A stretch of 32,091 bases of DNA from Erysipelotrichaceae bacterium (GTDB lineage Bacteria > Bacillota_I > Bacilli_A > Erysipelotrichales > Erysipelotrichaceae): assembly GCA_017550145.1 (NCBI GenBank), contig JAFZQG010000029.1, forward strand, positions 1 through 32,091, written 5' to 3'. Shown one piece after another: positions 14,952 through 22,308 of this stretch. The notes beneath the pieces are model-generated. The model saw only the letters and a list, made by a program, of their open reading frames with translations, searched no databases and was not told where the DNA came from. How positions within the stretch are numbered: position 1 is the stretch's first letter; every line of letters begins with the position of its first letter. The position numbers and the translations under genes were made by a program.

Positions 14952-15257
14952 ATGACAGAAGAAAAAAAGATGTATATCGAAGATGAACGGCTGGAAGAAG
15001 TATCCGGTGGCGGATCACATGATGGCGCTGAAGAGCAGATAGTAAAAACTATCGACGGTGGTCCGATAAAAATGTGGAATCCAGGTTTCCCGAAAGAACC
15101 TTTCTGGACAGTTCCTAACGGCACAAAAATGAAAGTGGATCCCGCAAGACAGACAAAGGAAGGCTGTTGGAACCATGAAGGTTATGATTTTTACTGGGCA
15201 TGTCATAATAATAGATGGCTCATCATCAGAGCTAATGAAGTGATAGTCACCTGGTAG
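14952..15257 (+). CDS. Double-glycine leader small secreted protein 1
   Basis: This 101-residue protein begins with a bacteriocin-type leader, MYIEDERLEEVSGG, with cleavage expected after GG at residue 21 or 22. The mature ~80 residues (VPNGTKMKVDPAR, GYDFYWACHNNRWLIIRANE, ending VIVTW) alternate strands and glycines like an SH3-type barrel and contain two Cys (EGCWNHEGYDFYWACH). An AAGGAAGG-type site lies before the ATG. It has its own promoter and terminator. The leader type normally directs a protein to a C39 peptidase-ABC exporter, but none lies in the window. It could be a bacteriocin, a signalling protein or a surface-acting microprotein; no immunity gene is obvious. Confidence 0.7.
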   Translation: MTEEKKMYIEDERLEEVSGGGSHDGAEEQIVKTIDGGPIKMWNPGFPKEPFWTVPNGTKMKVDPARQTKEGCWNHEGYDFYWACHNNRWLIIRANEVIVTW

Positions 15258-15279
15258 ATGTAAAAGACAGGGAATTCGA

Positions 15280-15307
15280 AACGTTCATATTTTGTGAACG
15301 TTTTTTT
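15280..15307 (+). terminator. Terminator of GG-leader gene 1
   Basis: AACGTTCA (15280-15287) pairs with TGAACGTT (15295-15302), and a seven-T run ends at 15307. Confidence 0.85.
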
Positions 15308-15385
15308 GTTGTGAAGACATGATCATCGTTTCATAAAAAATGTTTATAATCGATTCTGATTATCGGTGTGAGGGATTCAAAAAGT

Positions 15386-15460
15386 ATGATGGATCATATG
15401 CCTATGATATCCTTATATTATGTACATCATATCTGTCATACAGGCAGAAAAGCGAGGTAA
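15386..15460 (+). CDS. Possible 24-residue leader peptide upstream of the lipoprotein gene
   Basis: ATG ATG opens a frame MMDHMPMISLYYVHHICHTG ending RKAR. GAGGGATT lies about 10 bases upstream. The stop TAA at 15458-15460 directly abuts the GAGG that serves as the ribosome binding site of the lipoprotein gene at 15467. A translated frame that ends on the next gene's binding site is the arrangement of a coupling or regulatory leader peptide. No homology is known to me, and it may be chance. Confidence 0.3.
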   Translation: MMDHMPMISLYYVHHICHTGRKAR

Positions 15461-15466
15461 CTTATA

Positions 15467-17224
15467 ATGAAATTCAAACGTTATGTTCCGGTATTGGTGT
15501 TGATACTGTGTTGCATTCTTAATGGATGTCAGGCTAGTCCGAAAAAGGTCGACAGCGAAAAAGCCATGGAGAACTTCCTCAGAAAGATCGAAGAAGGAAA
15601 CTACACCATGAATGCCAAGGATTATCTGAAAACTACCGTATATTCAAGAGATCAGATCTCTTTCGACTATGTTGAAGATATCTACGTTGACTTCGTAGCC
15701 ATGAGTGTCAACAACGAAACGTTCCAGGCTTACATAGAAGATGGCAAACTGAAAGAAACGACATTCCTTTCTGAAGGACAGGCGATCGATGCCGCAAGTA
15801 ACCGTCTGCCAAACTGCTGGATGGATGAAAGCTTTTCTGAAGGAAACATCTGGAATCTTTTCTACAATATCCAGGAAGAACCTTTGAAATTCGTTTCTTA
15901 TGATGACGCCTTGAAACAAAGCGTACTGTCTTTTGTCGGATATGGCGAAAACACATTGCGACTGATGCATGAAGTCTATCTTGTACTGGATAAAGAAGAT
16001 CCGTCTTCTGCCAGGATACAGGCTGAAATGGATGAAGATATGGTCGCCCGTATCTTCCCGGAAGATGTCGATATTGAGATCCAGTTTGGTAATGCCACAA
16101 GCAATGAGCTCGCAGATGCCTGGATGAAAGCTCCTGTATATCCGTCAGCTAGAGATAAATGGAACGAGACAGATGAATTTGTCTTCAATTCCGTGTTCCT
16201 TCCGGGATACGGCCTAGAAGCTGTTCCATTTCCGTCTTTCGCCAGCTATGCGCTGAGCGTTGATGGAGAAAACTTCGTCTGGGAAGACGCTGTCAGAATC
16301 CGTGATTCTCATGCAAGTGAAAAAGATATGGCCGATTATGCCGCCAAACTGCTTACGGAAGGTTTCAGTGAAGAAAGCGAAACGCAAGAAGACGGCAGCG
16401 TCAGGACCGTATACCGCAAGCTGCTGAGAGATGAGTTCAACTGCTATTCTTCGATTGCTCTTGATTATGATAATGGCGTCAATATTACGGCCAGGAAATA
16501 CTACGACTGTCCGGAATATGATACGCTCGAACAGATCAATGAAGTGATCACAAAGATCGGTTATCCGGCTCTTGAAGATTCCGATAATTTCCTTTCCTAT
16601 AAAGGAACCGACAAAGCCAATGAAATGACAGAATCATGGCTGTATTTCTTTACTTATGATCTGGGTCTATATGTCGATATCGATTATAAATCCAGTGAAG
16701 AAACAATGGCTTATCTGGAGAATTATGAAAATATGCTGGTTGAAAACGGCTTCAAACCTGTCAGCAGCGAAGAAGAGACAGACTACTATGAATCGGAAAA
16801 CGGCTTCTACAATTTCAGATACAACATGACCGATAACGATACAGTAACTCTACTGTTCAAGTCAGAGAAATATATCAGTACAGACGAAGCAGAAAAACTG
16901 GTCAAAGATGCCGGATTCCCTGCTGTTGACTTCAAAGAGCCGATTTCATGTCGTGATCTGAAACTCTTCCAGAAGACTCAATACGGCAGAGATATGAAGT
17001 TCATTACCGTCAGCCAGGAGTTTGAAAGCGCAGAAGCAGCAGAAGAATTCTTGAGCGACTATGAAGAAGCTCTGAATAATGCCGGTTTTGACAGGGTCAA
17101 TCCAGAAAACGTCGGATCACTTAAAGCGATCGCAATCAGCAACGATGACCTGACTTCATATGTAGGAATCGACTATTATCCTGAGCAGGCGCTGATCAAT
17201 TTCGATTTCGTAACTGAACAGTAA
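15467..17224 (+). CDS. Large surface lipoprotein with repeated C-terminal modules
   Basis: This 585-residue protein starts MKFKRYVPVLVLILCCILNG followed by Cys21, a lipobox (LNGC) for lipid anchoring. The rest is acidic and extracellular. The region from about residue 355 to the end holds at least two related modules. EETMAYLENYENMLVENGFK resembles AEEFLSDYEEALNNAGFDRV about 110 residues later, each following an IGYP or AGFP strand, and a weaker match is ADYAAKLLTEGF near 290. No enzyme motif is seen. It lies between the two GG-leader genes on the same strand, so it may be a receptor, immunity or binding partner of those proteins. That role is inference from position only. GAGGT precedes the ATG. 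Confidence 0.75.
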   Translation: MKFKRYVPVLVLILCCILNGCQASPKKVDSEKAMENFLRKIEEGNYTMNAKDYLKTTVYSRDQISFDYVEDIYVDFVAMSVNNETFQAYIEDGKLKETTFLSEGQAIDAASNRLPNCWMDESFSEGNIWNLFYNIQEEPLKFVSYDDALKQSVLSFVGYGENTLRLMHEVYLVLDKEDPSSARIQAEMDEDMVARIFPEDVDIEIQFGNATSNELADAWMKAPVYPSARDKWNETDEFVFNSVFLPGYGLEAVPFPSFASYALSVDGENFVWEDAVRIRDSHASEKDMADYAAKLLTEGFSEESETQEDGSVRTVYRKLLRDEFNCYSSIALDYDNGVNITARKYYDCPEYDTLEQINEVITKIGYPALEDSDNFLSYKGTDKANEMTESWLYFFTYDLGLYVDIDYKSSEETMAYLENYENMLVENGFKPVSSEEETDYYESENGFYNFRYNMTDNDTVTLLFKSEKYISTDEAEKLVKDAGFPAVDFKEPISCRDLKLFQKTQYGRDMKFITVSQEFESAEAAEEFLSDYEEALNNAGFDRVNPENVGSLKAIAISNDDLTSYVGIDYYPEQALINFDFVTEQ

Positions 17225-17233
17225 TACAAATAA

Positions 17234-17263
17234 TTGACATAATCTTTTATTTGTTCGTATAAA
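17234..17263 (+). promoter_or_regulatory. Promoter of GG-leader gene 2
   Basis: A perfect TTGACA (17234-17239), an 18-base spacer and TATAAA (17258-17263). The design is shared with the promoter at 14840-14869. Confidence 0.7.
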
Positions 17264-17321
17264 TAGTTATAGAGATAGAAATATCATTTTCCAGAATAAT
17301 CTGAAAGGAGACAACTTAATA

Positions 17322-17651
17322 ATGAAAAACAACAGTGCACGAAAACTTGACGATAGCTTCCTTGAGACTGTATCGGGAGGTGTAGGCGAAGAAAATGATA
17401 ACATCAATTATATAGTGAAGAAAGAATGCCTTATGTTTAAAAAAGCGTCGAATTCTGGTTTTGATAATAATCCGGTAGCCCAGGCTCAAAAGGACGCTGT
17501 TTTACATGGAGTCACAGTTGCAAACGATAGCTGGTATAAGCTTCCTGATGATGGCAATTATGGTTCTTTCATTAAATTAAGGGATGATTTCTTTCAGGGA
17601 TCAGGCACCAAGTACTTGTATATAGAGAAAAGAAATGTTAGAAAAGCTTAG
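17322..17651 (+). CDS. Double-glycine leader small secreted protein 2
   Basis: This 109-residue protein has the leader ARKLDDSFLETVSGG, with the L-x4-L-x2-V-S-G-G spacing shared with gene 1. Cleavage is expected after GG at residue 20. The mature part (AVLHGVTVANDSWYKLPDDG, NYGSFIKLRDDFF, YLYIEKRNV) has the strand and glycine pattern of an SH3-like barrel (HGVTV, SWYKL, YGSFIKL). It has one Cys only (KKECLMF). AAAGGAG lies before the ATG. It has its own near-consensus promoter and a terminator at 17748. The C11 peptidase gene follows. Function is unknown; export by a GG-specific peptidase-transporter elsewhere in the genome is likely. Confidence 0.7.
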   Translation: MKNNSARKLDDSFLETVSGGVGEENDNINYIVKKECLMFKKASNSGFDNNPVAQAQKDAVLHGVTVANDSWYKLPDDGNYGSFIKLRDDFFQGSGTKYLYIEKRNVRKA

Positions 17652-17747
17652 CAGAACAGGCAATAAACAGATAAACATTCCTTTGCCTTCTCACGCCACA
17701 ACTCTTCAATCAGCATAACAGATAAATCATATTTTGAAGTTAATAAA

Positions 17748-17786
17748 GCAGGTATGTCCTTTAGTTGGACATCACCTGCTTTTTTT
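17748..17786 (+). terminator. Terminator after GG-leader gene 2, derived from the nuclease-gene unit
   Basis: GCAGGT-ATGTCC pairs with GGACAT-C-ACCTGC (17748-17779), and a seven-T run follows. The outer arms and ATGTC equal those of the hairpin at 9152-9186, so this is the same element in a better-paired form. Confidence 0.75.
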
Positions 17787-17787
17787 C

Positions 17788-17875
17788 TTTCAGATATATA
17801 TGTCAATGTATCATTTGCTTTTAATAATCTCTTCAGAAGTGATTTTTGTTATTATGAGAATATAGATTTAATTCT
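17788..17875 (-). pseudogene. Relic of the 3' end of a CdiA-CT-like nuclease gene
   Basis: Read on the minus strand, this stretch gives RIKSIFS, two stops, then QKSLLKRLLKANDTLTYISE. That aligns with DIESSLQRENRRFVRRIYLKSNDTLVGIFE at the end of the 9192-9554 product, with KR, K-ND-TL, I and ER/E conserved and one codon missing. It is followed by the same family of hairpin as in the intact copy. It is therefore a decayed third copy whose upstream part has been lost. Because it fills 17788-17875, the plus-strand frame across it is not coding. Confidence 0.6.
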
Positions 17876-17903
17876 TAACAAAATACTCAGGGGGATAAAG
17901 ATA

Positions 17904-20543
17904 ATGCTGCTGATATACTATTTTTCTAAACCGTCATCCTGGATCATTCCATGGATCATTCAGGCTTTTGTCTATTTCAGACTGCTTCGCAAGATTGGAC
18001 AGAACGGAAAATATGCTCTGATTCCTTTTGTGGCTGAAGGAAGACTATCCAGGATCTACTACAAAAACAGAAGATACTTCTTTCATACCCTGATCTATAC
18101 CGGTATCTTCTTACTGGGTGGATTTTATCTGAGATACTACGGCCGCGGTGCAATGGCTGGCATCTTCGGCTTTGTCTTCATCGTGCTGGCTCTTTTAAAC
18201 TACAGCGGTTTTCTTATTTCCCTGTACTGGAAGATCGCCAGATCTTTCAATAAGAAATTCTTCTTCTGCCTGCTGACAGTTTTATTCCCGCTGGTATTCC
18301 TTTTTATTCTTACATTAAGAAAACAGACATTCTACGGAGGCCCTTCTTTCAGAAGAAGCCGTTTCATCACAAAACCGATGAGGGTAGCTTACTATATCCT
18401 GACCGAGATCGGTTTCCTGTCAATTGCAGCATCTCTTTTACTGGGTGTCACATATCTTTCGATTGCTGCCTATATGCCAAGACCTCTGGTAGAGGTTATT
18501 CTGCAGGATAAAAACGAACAGGTAAAAGAAATACGTGGTGACGATCAGATCATAGACAGACAGGCCACCATGGGCGAAGAATATGCAAGACTCGACAGCG
18601 AATACATTACAGGAAGAGATAAATACTTCCCTGATCATTCAAACGATAAGAGTGTCGTCGTAATCGAATATATCATCGGTTCCAATCTGGAAGACAGACT
18701 TGGTCTTGCCTCATTCAACATCAATCAGATGATCAAGGCTACCGAAGAAGGTTCTGCTCTGAAGTTTGTCGTGGAAGCCGGCGGCAGTAAGCGCTGGTTT
18801 GAGGACGGAATAGATGATTCATCGCTTGGCCGTTATGTGATCGCCGATGGAAAACTGAATAAAGTTGAAACACTGGATAATACTATTTCAATGTCTATGC
18901 CTGATCATCTTTATGAATTCCTCAAATGGGCTAAAGACAACTATCAGGCTGACAGATACATGCTGATCTTCTGGGATCATGGCGGAGGATTAAGCTCAGG
19001 ATACGGTCAGGATGATATAAACAAGCGTAAAGATAACAGTTCCGGAACTTTGCTTCCTAACGAAATTGCTGAAGTTCTGGAAAAGCTGGACATGAAGTTT
19101 GACCTGATCGGTTATGATGCCTGTCTGATGCAGAATGCCGAAATAGCCAAATCTATGGAGCCTTATGCCGACTACTTCCTGGCTTCTGAAGAAACAGAAA
19201 ACGGTGACGGCTGGTTCTATACTTCAGCATTTGAACTGCTGGGTAAAGACCCTGGTATTTCTACTGAAGATTTCGGTAAAGAAATCATTTCAGCATTTGA
19301 TGTATACAACACCACGATGAATAAAGGAAAGGAACAGGGCGATACCACCCTTTCACTGGTCGATCTGAGCAGAATCGATCCAGCTTTCAAACTGCTTATG
19401 GATCTTTATGACAGACAGGATGAAGCTATCAAGGCTGATGCCAACGACTATAAGGATATTGCCGTGGCAGCTAATACATCCTATTCCTTCTCCGGCAACG
19501 AACAGATAGACCTGATCAGTTATCTTGATAAACTGGCCGGTTCCGATTATGACGACTCGATCATTTCAAAAGAAGAGATCGAAAATATCAAGAACTATTT
19601 CAGAGCAGCTGTTGTCTATCGTAATCATGTATCCAATTCCGGTATAAACGGTATTGCCATGACCTTCCCTTACGAATCCATCAGTTCTTATGGTGATGAA
19701 CATACTCAATACAAAGCCTTATCGATGGACAGAGCCATGAACTTCTATGATGACTATTTCAGTATCATGGCTTATCAGAACAAGGATAAAAAGACAGAGG
19801 TCTTCGGTGTGGAATTACCGGTAAATAATGATTACACCCAGGAAGAATGGTATGTGGAAGGATTTGAGAATTATGTGGATATCCCGGCTATCATTGATAT
19901 TCCACTGATCGAAAAAGATAACGTCTACGCTCCTGATCTTCCACAAAGCGTCTGGGACATTATCATTGATTGCAAAGAAGTCTACTATCAGAAAGCAGAT
20001 GAAGGATGGAGATATCTGGGCATTGATGTTGCAGGCATGCTGGATGAAAACGACAGACCATTGCTTTCAACAGACGGTTACTGGATCCACATCAACAACC
20101 AGGTAATCTCATATGAAGCAGATGATGTCTTAACAGATGATTCAGGAACGATCTATAAAGGAACGAGCAAAGCTCTGCTTAACGATGAAAAAGAAATAAT
20201 ACTGGATATCGAATGGAATCCTGTTACCGATGACAGCGATCAGAATATCACCGGAAGAGTTACCGGATATAAGTTTGTGAATAACGATAGCTTCTTCATG
20301 GAAAAAGGCAAACAGGAACTCAAGCCTGGTGAAACCATCACCTTCATCTTCGATTACTATGATGAAGAAGGAAAGCTGATTAAGAGTGAACCTTACGGAA
20401 AGAAGATCAGGGTCACAACAATGTCAGATCTTAAAGTTGAAGATAAACCTTTAAGCACATGCGATCTCAAATACGGTCTGGTCATGACTGATGCCTACCA
20501 GAGGATCTTTGCAACAGAACTGGTCGAAAGCCATATAGATTAA
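17904..20543 (+). CDS. Membrane-anchored C11 (clostripain-family) cysteine peptidase
   Basis: This 879-residue protein has an N-terminal membrane region with about five helices (residues ~1-200; LIPFVAEGRLSRIY and the following pattern resemble DUF5684), then one more helix near residues 170-200. A C11 peptidase domain follows (about 250-600): KFVVEAGGSKRW, MLIFWDHGGG with the catalytic His359, and LIGYDACLMQN with the catalytic Cys407, then ASEETENGDGWFYTSAF. The C-terminal ~250 residues are beta-rich and exposed. C11 enzymes cleave after Arg or Lys and often self-activate. I start at the ATG at 17904, after AGGGGG; the frame upstream runs through the nuclease relic. It follows GG-leader gene 2, so processing of the small proteins is possible but unproven. 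Confidence 0.85.
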   Translation: MLLIYYFSKPSSWIIPWIIQAFVYFRLLRKIGQNGKYALIPFVAEGRLSRIYYKNRRYFFHTLIYTGIFLLGGFYLRYYGRGAMAGIFGFVFIVLALLNYSGFLISLYWKIARSFNKKFFFCLLTVLFPLVFLFILTLRKQTFYGGPSFRRSRFITKPMRVAYYILTEIGFLSIAASLLLGVTYLSIAAYMPRPLVEVILQDKNEQVKEIRGDDQIIDRQATMGEEYARLDSEYITGRDKYFPDHSNDKSVVVIEYIIGSNLEDRLGLASFNINQMIKATEEGSALKFVVEAGGSKRWFEDGIDDSSLGRYVIADGKLNKVETLDNTISMSMPDHLYEFLKWAKDNYQADRYMLIFWDHGGGLSSGYGQDDINKRKDNSSGTLLPNEIAEVLEKLDMKFDLIGYDACLMQNAEIAKSMEPYADYFLASEETENGDGWFYTSAFELLGKDPGISTEDFGKEIISAFDVYNTTMNKGKEQGDTTLSLVDLSRIDPAFKLLMDLYDRQDEAIKADANDYKDIAVAANTSYSFSGNEQIDLISYLDKLAGSDYDDSIISKEEIENIKNYFRAAVVYRNHVSNSGINGIAMTFPYESISSYGDEHTQYKALSMDRAMNFYDDYFSIMAYQNKDKKTEVFGVELPVNNDYTQEEWYVEGFENYVDIPAIIDIPLIEKDNVYAPDLPQSVWDIIIDCKEVYYQKADEGWRYLGIDVAGMLDENDRPLLSTDGYWIHINNQVISYEADDVLTDDSGTIYKGTSKALLNDEKEIILDIEWNPVTDDSDQNITGRVTGYKFVNNDSFFMEKGKQELKPGETITFIFDYYDEEGKLIKSEPYGKKIRVTTMSDLKVEDKPLSTCDLKYGLVMTDAYQRIFATELVESHID

Positions 20544-20575
20544 AATCAAAGTTCATATTCAGAATAATCACCAAT

Positions 20576-20610
20576 AAAGGTCTGTCGGTTTACTGTCGGC
20601 AGACCTTTTT
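20576..20610 (+). terminator. Terminator of the C11 peptidase gene
   Basis: AAAGGTCTG (20576-20584) pairs with CAGACCTTT (20600-20608), and T's follow. The inner sequence TGTCGGCAGACCTTTT also occurs in the hairpin at 351-387. Confidence 0.8.
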
Positions 20611-20681
20611 CATTTATCATATTTCATTTATAGTCAGATATTGAAGCCGGTATCACTCAGATATATAATTTATTCGTTATT

Positions 20682-21713
20682 ATGAAAAACATCACATACC
20701 TGGCACCCGCATATTATAAGGAATTCAGCTGCAAAGCAGACAGATGCCGTCATACCTGCTGCAGCTGCTGGCGGATACCGATCAGTAAAGAAGAGTATCT
20801 CAAGCTTATGACAACGAACTGCTCAAATGATCTCGACAGACGTCTTCAGAGTGCTTTCATTACGCCTGAATATGTATCCGATGAATGTTACAGGTATGTA
20901 TCTTTCAACTGGTTAGGTTCTTGTCCGATTCAGGATAAGGGCTTATGCAGATTGTATTTAGAGAAAGGTGAATCCTTTATTCCTAAAACCTGCCGTCTTT
21001 TCCCGCGCAGTCTTAAATCTATTGAAGGAGTCAATGTCGCCAACTGTTCATGTTCATGCGAAAGAGTTGTTGAAATGCTATATGAAGAAAGCGATCTGAA
21101 CCTAGAAGAAATAAAACTGGATGAACAACCACAACTTACATATTCCGTAAGTGATGATGATATGAAACAGATAAAACTTTTCAATAGTCTGATTAAAGAT
21201 CAAAGCACCACCCTGGCGGAAAGCATTGCTGAAATATGTCAAATAATCAATAAAGATGAATTTGATAAGGACTTTAAGGCTGATCAGGATACAGGTTTGA
21301 CAATCGCTATCGATCTGCTTAAAAGAATAGCTGCCGCTGATGAAAGACTATCAGCTGTTGCGCATGATATTGAAAATCGTTATGCACACAATATGGATAT
21401 GTTTGTCAAAGACAGGAATACTTTTGCAAAAGAATATCCTGATTGGATGAAGTTCCTCGAAAGGCTGATAAACAATTCCATGATCTATGAGTGCTTCCCG
21501 TTCGTTGATGAAAGAGCGGATAAAACCGCAGTATACAAAGGTTTGTGTTTCTGTTATGGACTATTAAGACTTATCTGTATCGGCTGTTTTATTAAAGGCA
21601 AAGAAGAACTTATCGATAACATTGCCCTACTGTTTCATGTGATAGATCATACAACTTTCTACTACAACGTATCAGTATTGTCAGAAAACGCCGCCGTTGT
21701 GCTTAAACTATAA
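20682..21713 (+). CDS. FliB-like cysteine-rich protein (flagellin lysine-N-methylase family)
   Basis: This 343-residue protein begins YLAPAYYKEFSCKADRCRHT followed by CCSCWRIPIS, the N-terminal signature of the FliB family (Cys17, Cys22, Cys26, Cys27). A second cysteine group follows: GSCPIQDKGLCRLYLEKGES, then FIPKTCRLFPRS and NCSCSCERVV. These residues probably bind a metal or an iron-sulfur cluster. FliB methylates flagellin lysines in Salmonella, but no flagellar gene is in this window, and many Bacillota carry the family without flagella, so the substrate is uncertain. No strong ribosome binding site precedes the ATG. A bidirectional terminator at 21741-21768 separates it from the convergent lipoprotein gene. 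Confidence 0.8.
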   Translation: MKNITYLAPAYYKEFSCKADRCRHTCCSCWRIPISKEEYLKLMTTNCSNDLDRRLQSAFITPEYVSDECYRYVSFNWLGSCPIQDKGLCRLYLEKGESFIPKTCRLFPRSLKSIEGVNVANCSCSCERVVEMLYEESDLNLEEIKLDEQPQLTYSVSDDDMKQIKLFNSLIKDQSTTLAESIAEICQIINKDEFDKDFKADQDTGLTIAIDLLKRIAAADERLSAVAHDIENRYAHNMDMFVKDRNTFAKEYPDWMKFLERLINNSMIYECFPFVDERADKTAVYKGLCFCYGLLRLICIGCFIKGKEELIDNIALLFHVIDHTTFYYNVSVLSENAAVVLKL

Positions 21714-21740
21714 AAGATCACTTATCATAATTAACAAAAA

Positions 21741-21768
21741 GAATAGGTTTTTATCACCTATTCCTTTT
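21741..21768. terminator. Bidirectional terminator between convergent genes
   Basis: GAATAGG (21741-21747) pairs with CCTATTC (21757-21763). TTTTT follows on the plus strand and TTTTTGTT on the minus strand. It overlaps the stop codon of the lipoprotein gene at 21758. Confidence 0.75.
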
Positions 21769-22120
21769 TCTCGGAATGAGCTCCCATCCATATATCCCAA
21801 ATATTGTGAACACCGTCATTGCCGACATATACAAGTGCATAATATGGTTTGGCATCCGGATAAACTACAGTTGCCCGACAGAGAATACAATATACTCCGT
21901 CTTTTTCTCCCAGATATCCTAACGGTTCATAATCAACACCGGTAAGACCTTCCATAGCTTTATTAAAAACAGCAGTAATGTCATCAGATATTTCTATTGT
22001 TTCCGGAAGATTCCAATCAGCATCCGGACTCTCTTGAGCTGCTGTACTCTTATTACAACCACTTAACAGAACAAGAATCATTACTATCAGAAATAAAACA
22101 TTTTTAAAAATCTTTGCCAT
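21758..22120 (-). CDS. Small lipoprotein with cystatin-like domain
   Basis: This 120-residue protein has a signal sequence MAKIFKNVLFLIVMILVLL then SGC, a lipobox (Cys22). The mature domain, ITAVFNKAMEGLTGVDYEPL then LGEKDGVYCILCRATVVYPD and PYYALVYVGNDG, follows the helix-then-strands pattern of the cystatin-like lipoprotein modules that are common in clostridial surface proteins. Those usually contain one or more copies; here there is a single copy. It is surface anchored, and a role as protease inhibitor or ligand binder is possible but not shown. It is upstream of and on the same strand as nothing else nearby, so it is monocistronic. Confidence 0.7.
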   Translation of the reverse strand: MAKIFKNVLFLIVMILVLLSGCNKSTAAQESPDADWNLPETIEISDDITAVFNKAMEGLTGVDYEPLGYLGEKDGVYCILCRATVVYPDAKPYYALVYVGNDGVHNIWDIWMGAHSEKKE

Positions 22121-22248
22121 ACATTTTCTCCGGTATTTATAATATTAGGTTTTCATTAATCATTTTACACTATATATTTATATCCAATAATTTATATATA
22201 ATTACGTTTCTGTTTAAATTGATTATTTCCATTAGAATTCAATCTCAT

Positions 22249-22280
22249 GAAAGAAAAAGAGGCTCAAAGAATTAAGCCTC
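22249..22280 (-). terminator. Terminator of the FPNTG protein gene
   Basis: On the minus strand GAGGCT and AGCCTC (22259-22280) form a stem around TAATTCTTTG, and TTTTTCTTTC follows. It begins about 28 bases after the stop codon. Confidence 0.8.
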
Positions 22281-22308
22281 ATGAAATAATTATAGATATA
22301 TTGATAAA

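Noticed and set aside
17754..17903. Longer N-terminus for the C11 peptidase from the ATG at 17754
   Set aside because: The segment overlaps a terminator and a nuclease-gene relic. The ATG at 17904 has an AGGGGG binding site.
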